Shown: positions 10,185 through 20,854 of the stretch, one piece after another
How positions within the stretch are numbered: the stretch's first letter is position 1
Layout of the letters: each line of letters starts with the position of its first letter
Origin: Notamacropus eugenii
Taxonomy: Eukaryota > Chordata > Mammalia > Diprotodontia > Macropodidae
NCBI RefSeq assembly: GCF_028372415.1
Contig: NC_092875.1
Span: forward strand, 31,328,812-31,392,811
Direction: 5' to 3'
DNA: 64,000 nt
Made by a program: the position numbers and the translations under genes
Notes under the pieces: model-generated
What the model saw: only the letters and a program-made list of their open reading frames with translations
Told to the model about the DNA's origin: nothing
Databases searched by the model: none

Positions 10185-10432
10185 GGTGTGATGCCATAAG
10201 AGAAACCCGGCTTTATGATCAGAGAACCTCCTTTAAAACTCTGTCTCTGATACTGATTAGCTGTGTGACCTTAGGAAAATCACTTGCCCTCTGCCTCAAT
10301 TTTCTCATCTATAAAATGGGGATAATGATAGCAGTTACCTCCAAGGGTTTTTGTGAAGATCAAATGACATAATATTCATAAAGTGTTTAGCCCAGTGCTT
10401 GGCACATAGTAGATGCTTTATAAGTACTTGAT
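10185..10432 (+). mobile_element. MIR-type CORE-SINE
   Basis: Sense, nearly complete: TTAGCTGTGTGACCTTAGG, CTGCCTCAATTTTCTCATC, ATAAAATGGGGATAATGATA, GTGCTTGGCACATAGTAGAT. Confidence 0.9.
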
Positions 10433-10612
10433 TAAAAAATACTACCTGTGTGACTTTGGGAGAGGCATTTTAGCTCTAAAGGATTACTGGCTTCTGAAAT
10501 CCTTTCTGCTCTAGACCTGGGATGCTGGTACCATTATTCCACATGGAGCCTCTCTTTCTTCCTAGTCCTCCCTCTATCAGTTTCCAGGCTGAACATCATT
10601 GACTTCACAGTT

Positions 10613-10669
10613 CTACCTACCTACCTACCTACCTACCTACCTATCTATCTATCTATCTATCTATCTATC
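10613..10669 (+). repeat. (CTAC)n(CTAT)n compound microsatellite
   Basis: A block of CTAC units switches to CTAT units and ends at ATCCATTGATTGATTGA. Confidence 0.95.
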
Positions 10670-10830
10670 CATTGATTGATTGACCCAGGAATCTAGATGC
10701 TTCCAAAAGGATCAAGTGTCATTGGTCACCACTCAAAGTGATATAATTGCATCATTAAAAAAAAAAAACATCTTGTTCTTTTTTAGATTCAATGATCTCA
10801 GTCTCTCCAGAGGAATTAGTTTTTTCTGAT

Positions 10831-10847
10831 TGTTGTTGTTGTTGTTG

Positions 10848-10899
<52 letters not shown>
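10831..10899 (+). repeat. (TTG)n(TG)n compound microsatellite
   Basis: About six TTG units run directly into about 25 TG units. Open frames of His/Thr or Gln runs here are repeat artefacts. Confidence 0.95.
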
Positions 10900-10900
<1 letters not shown>

Positions 10901-10944
10901 GAAAAGATCTACCACTGAGAGGACTGGAAACCAATGTCTTTGTT

Positions 10945-11250
10945 TTTTTTTTTAATTTTATTGATAACATTTGCTCTTACATCATCATTATTTCCACATA
11001 GATCCCTCCCCTCCTCCATGCAGTGAGACATCCCTTGTCACACACAATTAAAAAAAAAAAAAAAGAGAAGAAAAAATGTTCCACATAACCAACTAGCACA
11101 TCAATCCATCTGACTATGGGCAACATTCCACACTCATGGTACTCTACTTCTGTAAAAGAAGGGAAGGAAGGATTATTTTCTCCAGGTCCAACATTTGGTC
11201 ATGATAATCACAGAGCATTCTGGGAAATCAATTTCTTGCTGAGGAAAAAA
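10945..11250 (-). mobile_element. L1 3'-end fragment
   Basis: Antisense L1 terminus: poly(T) start, TTTTATTGATAACATTTGC, TTACATCATCATTATTTCC, an A-rich central run, AACCAACTAGCACATCAATC and ATTCCACACTCATGGTAC. Matches the marsupial L1 3' region seen again at 12828 and 14986. Confidence 0.65.
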
Positions 11251-11564
11251 AAATTAAACTAACCCTTCTCTCACCTCTTCACCCTTTTCAGCTGTACAAT
11301 GTACTCACACAAGACCCTATATATGAATTTTTACAAGGTGTGAAATACACGGTTGGCTGAGTGCATTGATTGGTCAGGGGGTCAGTTACTGCTCTGTAAA
11401 AATCGAATCAAGGTACTAGAACTGCTACCGGTGTTTCCCTTCTTAAAAGTTTTATGGCACAGGAACTGCCAACAAACACACAGTGTTGCAGAATGTGGAG
11501 ACCCACAGTGCACAATGGAGTCATGGTAGCTTTCAACATCTGGAGTTTCTTGGCCTTTCATGCA

Positions 11565-11665
11565 CTGACAGTCTAGAAGTGGACCTGGGGTTTGAAGCCT
11601 GGCCCTGTTACTCACTGACTGTGTGGTCTTGGACGTGTGGAATAACTTCTACCAGCTTTAATTTT
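11565..11665 (+). mobile_element. MIR CORE fragment
   Basis: AGTGGACCTGGGGTTTGAAG, CTGTTACTCACTGACTGTGT and GGTCTTGGACGTGT represent the B-box and CORE. Confidence 0.55.
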
Positions 11666-11688
11666 TTTCTCTTTATCCCTATCCTTCG

Positions 11689-11736
11689 TATGTATGTATG
11701 TATGTATGTATGTATGTATGTATGTATGTATGTATG

Positions 11737-11785
<49 letters not shown>
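11689..11785 (+). repeat. (TATG)n(TATC)n compound microsatellite
   Basis: About 12 TATG units followed by about 12 TATC units with few interruptions. Confidence 0.95.
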
Positions 11786-11929
11786 CCTTCATATATATAT
11801 TCTTATCCTTCCAATCCTTACCAAGAGTGGATTTCTGATCTTTTTTTAAAAAATTCAATTACAGTTTTTTTTCAATTAACAAACAATTTTTTCCCCAGGT
11901 GATCTTCTTTTTCTAAATCTGCTTAGTGG

Positions 11930-12120
11930 TCACAGATCATAGACCTAGATTTGGCAGGTACTTCACAGACCATCAAATCTAACCCCCTCATTTCATAGAT
12001 GGGGAAATTGAGTTCCAGGGAGGTGAGGGAACCTACCCAAAGTAGTAAACAGAAGAGTTGGGCTTTGAATCAGCTCTTCTGACTCCAGAATCAGTACTAT
12101 TTCTGCTATATTGTGCTGCT
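11930..12120 (-). mobile_element. MIR3-type SINE
   Basis: ATAGACCTAGATTTGGCAGG, GACCATCAAATCTAACCCCC, TAGATGGGGAAATTGAG, TGGGCTTTGAATCAGC and TATATTGTGCTGC follow the antisense MIR3 order. Confidence 0.75.
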
Positions 12121-12359
12121 TGTAGACAGGCATTTCACCCTGGATGGCTAGGAAGAAGACTTCTATAGCAGGACTTGACTCTATCCTAGACAGACTTATC
12201 TAGGTAACATCTACAGGGTCTTAAGAGGGGACCTATTTGAATTAGTAGTATATCTATATTTCTGTTTATATTGCTATCCACATCTATAGCCATAGCCATA
12301 TCTCTAGCAAATCTATATTTATATCTATATCCCTATCTATATGGAGAAAGAGAGAGGAG

Positions 12360-12363
12360 GGTT

Positions 12364-12450
<87 letters not shown>

Positions 12451-12475
12451 AGGGAGGGAGGGAAGGAGGGAGGAA
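12360..12475 (+). repeat. (GA)n then (GGGA)n purine tract
   Basis: About 40 uninterrupted GA dinucleotides followed by GAGGGAGG-type units. Glu/Arg-rich frames here are artefacts. Confidence 0.95.
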
Positions 12476-12484
12476 GAGAGAGCA

Positions 12485-12640
12485 CTGAATCAGGAGTCAG
12501 GAGAATTCTGCCTTAGATATTTAGTGGCTTCACCAGGTCACTCCTCCAATCTGTGTCCCAGTTTCCTCATCTGAGGAATGAAGAGTTGCTAATTTGTAAG
12601 GTCCTTTCCAGCTCTAAATCTATGAACCTATGATTCTATT
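12485..12640 (+). mobile_element. MIR3-type SINE
   Basis: GGAGTCAGGAGAATTCTGCC, CCAGTTTCCTCATCTGAGG and TCCTTTCCAGCTCTAAATCT, ending at CTATGATTCT. Confidence 0.75.
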
Positions 12641-12715
12641 AACACATAAGGTCAGAGCTGGAAGGGATTTGGAGATCACCTTACTTATACAGATAAAAGA
12701 AATTAGCACCACCAC
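12641..12715 (-). mobile_element. MIR3-type fragment, inverted relative to its neighbour
   Basis: TCAGAGCTGGAAGGGATTTG and GAGATCACCTTACTTATACA are an antisense MIR3 end placed back to back with the preceding sense copy. Confidence 0.55.
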
Positions 12716-12827
12716 ATGCTCTCAGCAACAAAATATTTCTTGGACCAGAGAGAAAAGGCAAAGTCTTAATTGAAGGACATGAAAAGTCCCCGAGAAATAT
12801 TATCTCATATATTGCTAAGACTAGATG

Positions 12828-13090
12828 CTTTTCTTTTCTTCTAAAATAAGTTTTACAGATATCTTTCGCTTCTACTACACCTACATTTCTGAATTTTCTG
12901 ATTCTCCTTTCCTCCTTTCAGAAGCCATCCCTCATATCAAAGAATTAAAAAGAGTTTTAAAAAGTTCAGCAAAACTAACCAACTTGTCAAAAGAGTTGGA
13001 TGTATTCTTATCCAGAGTCCCCCATTTCTGCAAATAAATAAAGGGAGGTGCCTTCTCCATTTCCAGCATTTGGATACAAATGGGTGTATC
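12828..13090 (-). mobile_element. L1 3'-end fragment
   Basis: TAAGTTTTACAGATATC, CACCTACATTTCTGAATTTT, AAAGTTCAGCAAAACTAACC and GTCCCCCATTTCTGCAAA match the antisense L1 3' terminus, including the conserved 'agcaaaactaaccaac' phrase. Confidence 0.65.
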
Positions 13091-13109
13091 ATTTTCCTGG
13101 TTCTATCTA

Positions 13110-13300
13110 CTTTACTCTGTATTATTCATATAGAGCTTCTTGATCCTCAGAGGGTTTTAAAATTCTTTATCTGTTTTAATTCTCACAACCACAGTGGGAG
13201 ATAGGTGAGTATTATTACCACCACCCCTCATCATAGAGATGGGGAAACTGAAGTGTAGGGAGCTGAAGTAACTTAGGAAATAGTGAAAAGGTTGTGGGAT
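13110..13300 (-). mobile_element. MIR-type CORE-SINE
   Basis: CATATAGAGCTTCTTGATCC, TTAATTCTCACAACCACAGT and AGAGATGGGGAAACTGAAGT; the 5' head is missing. Confidence 0.65.
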
Positions 13301-13334
13301 GGGAAAATCTAAAGATGTGGATCCTGCCTGAATT

Positions 13335-13815
13335 TTTCCCCCTGATATATTTTTATTTATTTCATCAAATATTTGCCAATTACATGTAAAAAATTAACAT
13401 TCTTTTTTTTTTAATTCTGAGTTCCAAATTCTTTCCTTCCCTTTCACCATTTTCCCCTCTTTGAGAAGGCAAAGCAATTTGATATCAACTAGATATGTGA
13501 AATCATGAAAAACATATTTTCATATTAGTCATATTGTAAAAGAAAACAGACAGAAAAATCCTGAGAAAAATTTTTAAAATGTAAAAAAAAAAAGTATATT
13601 TCAATCTGTATTTAGTGTCCGTCAGATTTTTCTCTCTGGAGGTGGGTAGCATTTTTCATCATTTGGAATTGTCTTGGATCATTGCCTTGTTTAGAGTGGC
13701 TATGTCTTTCATAGTTGATCATCCTTAGAATAATATTGTGTACCTGCTTTTCTAGTTCTGCTTACTTCACTTGGCATCAGTTCATATAAGTCCTTGCAGG
13801 TTTCCATGAATTTTT
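13335..13815 (-). mobile_element. L1 3'-end fragment
   Basis: GCCAATTACATGTAAAAA, GAGTTCCAAATTCTTTCC, GAGAAGGCAAAGCAATTTGA, CTGGAGGTGGGTAGCATTTT, TGGATCATTGCCTTG and GCATCAGTTCATATAAGTCC are the antisense marsupial L1 terminus. It stops where a second, longer copy begins. Confidence 0.85.
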
Positions 13816-14985
13816 TAAAAAATTACTTTCAGTTCTGAATTCTCTCTCTCCTTTCTGTCCCTCCACAACCCATTGGAAAGCAAAGAAATAAAATACCCAT
13901 TATACACATAAAGTCATACAAAACATATTTCTACATTTGTCATATTGCAAAAGAAATAAAAAGCAAGAAAAACAAAGACAGTTTTAAAAAATGCATCACT
14001 CTGCATTCAGAGTTTATCAGTTCTCTCTCTGAAGGTGGATGGCATTTTTCAACATAGGTTCTTTGGAATAGCCGTGGGTCATTGCATCAATCAGAGTAGC
14101 CAAGTCTTTCACAGTTGATTATTCTGTGTACACTGTTCTCCTGGTTCTGCTCACTTCATTTTTGCATCAGTTATTATAAATCTTCCCAGGTTTTTGCTGA
14201 AATCATCCTGCTCTTGATTTCTTATAACATAGTAGTATTCCATCACATTCATATGCCACAGCTTGTTCAACCATTCCCCAATTGATGGGCATCGTCTAAG
14301 TTTCCAAATCCTCTCCACCACAAAAAGAGCTGTTATAAATATTTTTGTACATATAGGTTCTTTTTACCCCTTTTTCTTTGATATTTTTCAGGCTCTAAGT
14401 CTATTAGCGGTACCTGTAAGTTGAAGATTATGCACAGTTTTCTTTAAAACACTTTGGATATAGTTCCAAATTGTTCTTTAGAATGGTTGGATCAGTTCAC
14501 AATACAACCAGAAGTGCATTAATGTCCCTATTTTTGCACATGCTTTCCAGAATTTGTCATTTTCTTTTTTTGTTATATTAGCTAATCTGATAGATGCGAG
14601 AAGGTGCTTCGTTGCTGTTTTAATTTGCATCTCTCTCATTATTAGTGTCAGAGCACTTTTATATGAGTATATCTATGAGTATTGATAACTTATTTCTTCT
14701 GAAAATGTGCTATTCATATTCTTTGACCATTTATTAATTGAGGAATGACTCATTTTTTTTGCAAATTTGAATCAGTTTTTTATGTGTTTGAGAAAAAATG
14801 AAGCTTTCATCAGAGAAACTTATTGTAAAAATATTTTCCTAATTTTTTGCTTTCTTCTAATTTGACTACATTGTTTTTGTTTGTGCAGAACTCTTTTAAT
14901 TTCACGTAATCAATATTACCTATTTTATCTCTTATGATCTTTTCTTTCACTTGTTTGATCATAGACCCTTTCCTCATTCAGAGAT
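13816..14985 (-). mobile_element. L1 3' region, longer antisense copy
   Basis: The same terminus as the preceding copy, then further into the element: AGTATTCCATCACATTCAT, CATTCCCCAATTGATGGGC, CAAAAAGAGCTGTTATAAAT, TTTGCATCTCTCTCATTA, TTCTTTGACCATTTATTAAT, TTGTTTTTGTTTGTGCAGAA. About 1.17 kb, 5' truncated. Confidence 0.9.
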
Positions 14986-15320
14986 CTAACATTTTATTTT
15001 TACATCACCTTCATTTCCAAATATATCCCTTGTGCTTCTTCCTCTCAGAGAACTGTTTTTTATAACAGAATGGAAAAGGAAGAGAAAAAGCGGGATAGCA
15101 AAACAAGCCAATTCTGACAAAACATGCAATGTTCCACACCCACAGTCCCCATCCCTTCAAGGAAATTTTTCTCATTTCTTCCCTAGCATCAGACTTGGGC
15201 ATCTTAATTACCCCTCATACGGTATTATTTTTTTTGGATGATTTGATCACAGGATGCTTTATTTTCCTGGTTCTGCTTGCTTCACTTTGCATCAGCTCAT
15301 TCAAGTCTTCTGCTATGGAT
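14986..15320 (-). mobile_element. L1 3'-end fragment, third in series
   Basis: TTACATCACCTTCATTTCC, TATAACAGAATGGAAAAGG, AATGTTCCACACCCACAG and CTTCACTTTGCATCAGCTCA form another antisense L1 terminus directly after the longer copy. Confidence 0.7.
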
Positions 15321-15329
15321 TCTTTGGAT

Positions 15330-15530
15330 GACTTTTGCCAAATCCCTTGCTCTCTCTCCCCCTCTATTTCCTCACCTGTAAAATGAGGGGGAAGTACTTT
15401 CTATAGATTCTCTTCCAACTCTGAGGAAGTTTATGAGGCTGGCCTAATGTCACACAATTAATTAGTGTTGAAGTCAGGACAAAAGACTTGCTGACTCTTG
15501 GTCCAGGTCTCTTTCTACTCTGGCTGGTCT
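15330..15530. mobile_element. two abutting MIR/MIR3 fragments in opposite orientation
   Basis: 15340-15425 is sense (TATTTCCTCACCTGTAAAAT, ATTCTCTTCCAACTCTGAG). 15430-15525 is antisense (CTAATGTCACACAATTAATT, GTGTTGAAGTCAGGAC). Confidence 0.55.
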
Positions 15531-15544
15531 GCCCATCCTGAGGA

Positions 15545-15930
15545 GACACAAGTAGAGTAGGGGAGATTCAGCATGCTGGCACACAAATTGATAGATGTCA
15601 AGTTTTAAAGGGTGCAAGAATGCTCATGTGTGGGAAATGTGTAATTTTATGTGTAAAATACACTCAATTTCATTAATAATTTTATAATAATTTCAGACAG
15701 AATTTTATATTTGAAAATACACTTAAATATGTGGGAAAGAACCAGAATGTGATACTGATTTTTCTGGAAGAAGCCATCAACTGGTTTGCTAAGGTCTATG
15801 TTAATGAACTCCCCTGAACAAGGAAAAACAGCACAAGGAATAGCTTGAAAAGTTAATCTCATGATTAATTAACATTCATCGAATGGGTGGGTTGTGATAT
15901 TAAAAAAAAGACAAAAAATTAAAATTGAGT
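15545..15930. other. no recognisable repeat or gene
   Basis: AT-leaning sequence with no family hallmark and no credible frame. Confidence 0.45.
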
Positions 15931-15949
15931 GACTCTGTTTAGCTCTGAG

Positions 15950-16095
15950 GGTTCTACCCTCCCATTTTATAGATGAGCAAACTGAAGCCCAAGGAAATCA
16001 CATGACTTATCCAAGGTCACAGAGGTAGTAATCACCTGCTGTGAGGTTTGAATGTAAGTCCTGACTCCAATAGCCAATGCTCTTTCATCTGCATC
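15950..16095 (-). mobile_element. MIR-type fragment
   Basis: CCATTTTATAGATGAGCAAA, GACTTATCCAAGGTCACAGA and CCTGACTCCAATAGCCAATG. Confidence 0.75.
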
Positions 16096-16200
16096 ATTTT
16101 CTTTTTTCTTTCTATTTTTCCTTTCCCATCTTTTCTATCTTTTCTTTCTTGCCATTTTCTTGTGCTCTGCTCTTTCATCTTTTCCTTCTTTTCCCCTGCT
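16096..16200 (+). repeat. TTCC/TTTC-rich pyrimidine tract
   Basis: Degenerate CTTTTCTTTC/TTCC tract directly after the MIR end. Confidence 0.7.
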
Positions 16201-16434
16201 CATACCTTGGTCTTTGCTAGGATAGCTGAGATGTGCAGGGTCTGCTATAGACTTGCTCCAAGTACCATTCCCAACTTTGCCACCCACTACTCTCCGTCCT
16301 GTGCTAATAATATAAGACTACATGAATAAATGGACTAATTCCACACAGTTCTGGTACTCTTCTTATCTCCCTACTTTTCTTCATGGAGTAGAGCAAAGGT
16401 TTCCTATCTGGAGTTTGTGTATACTCATGGGGTT

Positions 16435-16690
16435 TGAAGAAGTGAAGAGGCACACGGGATAGAATGCTGGTCTTGGAGTCATGAGTACATGAGTTAGAAT
16501 CCTGCCTCAAACACATATCAACTGTGTGATAGGAAATATCTTCAACCTTTCTCAGTCTCAGTTTCCTCAACTGGAAGATGGGGATAATAATAGGACCTAC
16601 CTCCCAGGGCTATCATGAGGATCAAATGAGATAGTATACATGAAGTGTATAGCAAACTATAAAGTGCCATATAAATGCTAGCTTATTACT
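16435..16690 (+). mobile_element. MIR-type CORE-SINE, nearly full length
   Basis: Sense: GGTCTTGGAGTCATGAGTAC, TCAACTGTGTGATAGG, CTCAGTTTCCTCAACTGGAA, AGGACCTACCTCCCAGGGCT, AAAGTGCCATATAAATGC. Confidence 0.85.
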
Positions 16691-16984
16691 ATTATGGTTG
16701 TTCATCCTTCATTATTACCACCAGGGAAATATGGGGAATATTAAGTAAATAACTATTATAAAGGGAGATGGAGATGGCTAGTGGGGGTTCAATCCTCAGA
16801 GAATACACAATTTGTTCTGCCAATGCAAATGGAATCTTTTTGTGCTTGCTTCCAAAAATGTGTGATCTTCTTCCCCAATTCAAAACGTTTTTCGTGTTAT
16901 GACTTGGTGACAAAAGATCTTTGAAATTGGTTCCTCATTTGGAACTGAGTGTTCATTCAAAAAGCCCTAACAAATGAATACCAC

Positions 16985-17135
16985 CTCTTCCTCCTTCTTC
17001 TCCTCCTTTTTGTCCTCCTCCTTTTCCTGTTTCTCCTCCTCCTCCTTCTTCTCTTTCTTCCCTCCTCTCTCCCTCTTCTCTCCCTCCCTCTCTCCCTTCT
17101 TCTCTCCTTCCCTCTTTCTCTCTCTTCCAACATCT
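16985..17135 (+). repeat. CTT/CTC pyrimidine-rich tract
   Basis: About 145 bp of almost pure pyrimidine (CTTCCTCCTTCTTCTCC-like). Leu- and Ser/Phe-rich open frames across it are composition artefacts. Confidence 0.85.
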
Positions 17136-17459
17136 CTATCTGCGTATTTGTGCTTATCTGCCTCTCTCCCTACTCTGAGACTTACAACATTTCTCCTTCC
17201 TCCTCACTAGAAAGGTGCTAAAGAATAGAAAGACTAAGAACCGGACATTCATTTAGCCAGTCTCCACTCCATTCCATCCCTACTAAATTATATCATTGCA
17301 ATATTCCATGAATTCCTAATTGATTTTCAATCAACAAGGTTATAACATTTTTGATGTGCCTTTGATAAGAAAAGTTAATTTCTCCTTTATTTCTGAAGTG
17401 CACATGCATGGTAAACCCTAAAATGTGTTTCCTTCCATACTGAATAAGGAAAGGGAGAC

Positions 17460-17468
17460 AGATAGACA

Positions 17469-17534
<66 letters not shown>

Positions 17535-17612
17535 CACAGAGAGACACAGAGAGACAGAGACAGAGACAGAGAGAGACAGAGAGATACAGAGAGAGACAGA
17601 GAGACAGAGAAA
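17460..17612 (+). repeat. (GA)n(GACA)n compound microsatellite
   Basis: About 25 GA units followed by GAGACAGA-type interruptions over another 80 bp. Open frames on both strands are artefacts. Confidence 0.95.
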
Positions 17613-18560
17613 ACTGTAAGGGGGAGTAGGGAGTGCCTGACACCTTCTCAAAGTGCCTCTGATGGCTCAGGAGTCTAATTCCCAATCCTGAAGATGTTTA
17701 ATAGAAATGTTTTGGAGAGACTGGAGGTGGCATAGACTTTACAACTGGTTCAGGTCTGCACAGTTGAAGAGACTATTGTGAACAGTGGCATAACTAGAAC
17801 TGGGGTTGACTGTAAAAAAGCCTGAGTCAGCCGTAGTCTCATCCCTTCTTTCATTCTCTTTGACCACCTCCTTTGCTGATGTTATTGGGTAAGAGAAAAT
17901 GCTTCAGGCATGAAAGCCTTAGTCTATTTTCCCCTCTGAGGCCAGTTAAGTCCTTGGCTTCTAGGTTTGTTCTTTTCTGTTGTAGGTGAAGAAGATTAAT
18001 CTGCAAGTCAGGTGAGTGAGCCACAGGAATCCAGGAGTGGGAACCTAGGTTGGGTTTTACAGTCTCAATGATCTGAGAAGCAAGGAGTGACTTCCTGACA
18101 CAGACCAGCAGTAACTGAGACAAGTATTCATTGGGCAGAACATGAGACTACCTTTGGATAAGAACAATTATGTAGGAACTGAGCTAAGTTTGAGCCCATC
18201 CTCCCCAGGACTGAGGGAAAATGTGTTCTCAAGGGTTTTGTGAAAAATATTTATACATTTGTTATTACTAGATCTTCAAAGTAAATATTCTTTTCTAAAA
18301 ACTAATTGATGGTGAGTGGATAAATGGCAGTAATCACTAGTGCTCAACAGTGGGAGGAACAAAAATAGTGGAGGCTTGAAATAGTGTAAGCAGAAGAAGA
18401 AATGACCCCCCCCCCCCCAACCCCTTAGAGGATCCTAGAATCCTGAGAGACAGATAGAGTTGGCCTGGTTCTTGGAGAATGAAACAGAGAAGACTCATTA
18501 AATCTACCTCATTAGATTTGATGCTCTGTCAGGGCATGGAATGAAGCTCACTCATCTTAT
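17613..18560. other. no recognisable repeat or gene, except a C-run
   Basis: Apparently low-copy DNA. The only simple feature is a run of 14 C at about 18405-18418. The 90-codon minus-strand frame near 17850-18123 shows no domain. Confidence 0.45.
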
Positions 18561-18589
18561 AATTGACAACAAAGTTTTGCTGAAGAGAA

Positions 18590-18935
18590 GGTGGAAGTAA
18601 ATAAGGATATTTAATCTAGAGAAGAGAATATTCAGAGGAGAAAGGATAGCTGATTTCATATACTTACAGTGTTGTTATTTGAAAGAAGGATTAGGTTTGT
18701 TCTGCTTGGCCCCAGGGAGCAGAACTAGGAATGATGGATGAAAGTTGCTAAGACAGATAATTGACTCGATATATTGGGAAAAAACAAAAAACAAAAAATT
18801 AGATTGTGTTCTTTGCTCAGTCGTTCAGTGGATGTCCTCGTACAAAGGGGATTTTTGTTTAGACATGCTTTAGAATAAAGGGATTCTCTGGTCTCTCCCA
18901 GTTTAGACATTCTATGCTTCTGTGAATTGAATTGG
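18590..18935 (+). mobile_element. L3/CR1 fragment
   Basis: AATCTAGAGAAGAGAATATT, ATTTCATATACTTACAGTG, TTTGTTCTGCTTGGCCCC and GGGAGCAGAACTAGGAATGA correspond to the CR1/L3 'SLEKRRLRGDLIAVFKYL' region and what follows. It ends at ATTCTATGCTTCTGTGAATT. Confidence 0.7.
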
Positions 18936-19735
18936 AATCGAACGTGGCCACAGAGAAGTTGTTGACCTTTGTCTAGAGATGGAGCGTACAGGCCAGCCTG
19001 AATAAATCTGGAAAATGGAAATTGGATTGCCTAAGGAATGCTGACATTGGCTGCTTTCGGGGATGGAATATCAGATTACCAGCTGGAGAAATAGTCCAGG
19101 AGGATGGATAGCGTTGTGTGGGCAGAGTTTCATTATTTTTGGGATCTGGGTTCTTAGCAAGTCCAATATGGCACCATAATTAATGCGAATGTCTTTAATA
19201 TTTATGCTTATCCAAATGGACTTGTGTACTTAGTCAGCAAGAGGAGAATCAACTGTGGGCTTAGGTTGGAGTTACCCCCAGGGGCTGTTTCAGGAGCAAA
19301 AGTCACCTCTCTCACCCACTTGGTTTTTGTCACAGCTGGGTTTTGGTTTAAAGGGTTGGTATTGGTCTCTTTTTTATGTTTTTCCAATTAATAATATATT
19401 TTTCAAAGGAGGGAATAGGGTAGCAGGGGTGGGGATAGACACAAGACAGGAGTATACTGTTGTTCACTCACCATTTTCTGTTTTAAACTGGGCCCCTTGA
19501 TGGCAGAAGTGTGAGGAAGACACAACTACAACGATGTGTTATGAAATGCCTTGAAAGACTCTTATGCAACATTGGCATTGGTTTTCATAATCAAATACTG
19601 AAGCACGACAAGGGTCTTGGATACTTTATTGTTTACAGTCTAACAGCCTGGTAGACTCAGAGACAGAGATCATAGTTGTATAGCCCTTGGTTTCACTGCA
19701 CGGCCTTGGGTAAGGGGAAAGAACTAAAGAATATG
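18936..19735. other. 800 bp without recognisable repeats
   Basis: The longest stretch here in which I see neither a mobile element nor a simple repeat. It has no convincing splice-flanked frame. Possible single-copy or conserved non-coding DNA. Confidence 0.4.
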
Positions 19736-19739
19736 CCAT

Positions 19740-19900
19740 ACCAGTCAATCAACAAATATTTATCATGTGCCAGATGAGGAAAGGAAATCGAGGTTACTTT
19801 AAGTCAGGAAGTCATAGGTTCAGGTGTGACTCTGGAAGATATTAGGTATGTGACCCTCACCAATTCACTTCCCTTCTAAGATTCCCAGGTCATTTTCCGG
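19740..19900 (+). mobile_element. MIR-type CORE-SINE, degraded
   Basis: GTCAGGAAGTCATAGGTTCA, GTATGTGACCCTCACCAATT and CACTTCCCTTCTAAGATTCC; the first 50 bp resemble an L2 tail in reverse. Confidence 0.5.
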
Positions 19901-20004
19901 GATTATAAATTGCAGAACAGGTGTCTGCCCACCTTGGAAGAGGCAAGATTCTTCCCTGGAGAGTTTTCTCCCTATACTAATGAAATTAGAACACCAGCTC
20001 CTGA

Positions 20005-20112
20005 TCTTATCACAAGGTGCAAGACATTGTGCTAGACCCTTGTGATACAAAGATAAGAAATCGAAACAGCTCCTCTCCTCAAGGACTTTACATTCTAAAA
20101 GGGGAAAGAGCA
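20005..20112 (-). mobile_element. L2 3' end, antisense
   Basis: GCAAGACATTGTGCTAGACC, GATACAAAGATAAGAAAT and CTCCTCTCCTCAAGGACTTT match the antisense L2 terminus. Confidence 0.65.
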
Positions 20113-20124
20113 TGTAAACGTGTT

Positions 20125-20393
20125 ACACACACACACACATATGCATAAATGTATATAGATCTTTCTACATCTATATATCTCTATCTACATGCGTATTTAT
20201 CTATCCTTCTATCTAATCTACGTGGTCTGTCTATAGCTGTCTGTCTGTCTGTCTATCTATTCATCCATTTATCTGCCTGTCTATCCTATATCTATCAACC
20301 CACTTACCTATCCATCTATCCATCCATCCATCCATCCATCCATCCATCCATCCATCCATCCATCCATCCATCCATCCATCCATCCATCCATCC

Positions 20394-20474
<81 letters not shown>

Positions 20475-20509
20475 ATCTATCTGTCTGTCTGTCTGTCTAT
20501 CCCCACCCC

Positions 20510-20562
<53 letters not shown>
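20125..20562 (+). repeat. compound (CA)n/(TCTA)n/(CCAT)n/(CTAT)n/(CTGT)n/(TC)n array
   Basis: A short CA run, degenerate TCTA/TCTG, about 20 near-perfect CCAT units (20313-20395), about 20 CTAT units (20396-20472), CTGT units, then about 24 TC dinucleotides (20514-20562). Ile/His/Tyr/Ser-repeat frames are artefacts. Confidence 0.95.
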
Positions 20563-20568
<6 letters not shown>

Positions 20569-20599
20569 TATCATAAAGACAAAGAATGTGAAAGGACAG

Positions 20600-20756
20600 A
20601 GATACTAGACTGGAGAAGAGAAACTTTAATGTGGGAGTGGGAATGATAGTTACATGTGAAAGACTATGAGAGGTGAGGGATTAGGCTTGTTCCGTTTTTC
20701 CCTAGAGGGCAGAACCAATGGGTGGAAGTTGCAAAGAAGGAGAAATTACCTTAATT
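20600..20756 (+). mobile_element. L3/CR1 fragment, left part of a split copy
   Basis: ACTAGACTGGAGAAGAGAAA, GAGGGATTAGGCTTGTTCCG, AGAGGGCAGAACCAATGGGT and GGAAGTTGCAAAGAAGGAGA. The continuation is at 21218-21365. Confidence 0.75.
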
Positions 20757-20854
20757 CTTTCCTGATCCCTCCCTTCAACTGTTGATACGCTCTTGCCCAA
20801 GTAACTTTGTCTTTAACTTTATTTTGTAACTATTCACTTATATATACTTTAAAA
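20757..20854 (+). mobile_element. L2 3' region, left part, inside the L3
   Basis: TTTCCTGATCCCTCCC, AGTAACTTTGTCTTTAACTT and GTAACTATTCACTTATATAT are the end of the L2 coding region and its 3'UTR. It resumes after the Mar-1 at 21091. Confidence 0.7.

Noticed and set aside
10613-11785. CRISPR-like alternation of repeats and spacers
   Set aside because: These are plain micro- and minisatellites without spacers, in a mammalian genome. The same holds for all arrays in the window.
20149-20646. 165-codon frame of Ile-His-Pro-Ser and Ile-Tyr-Leu-Ser repeats
   Set aside because: Translation of CCAT/CTAT tetranucleotide arrays.
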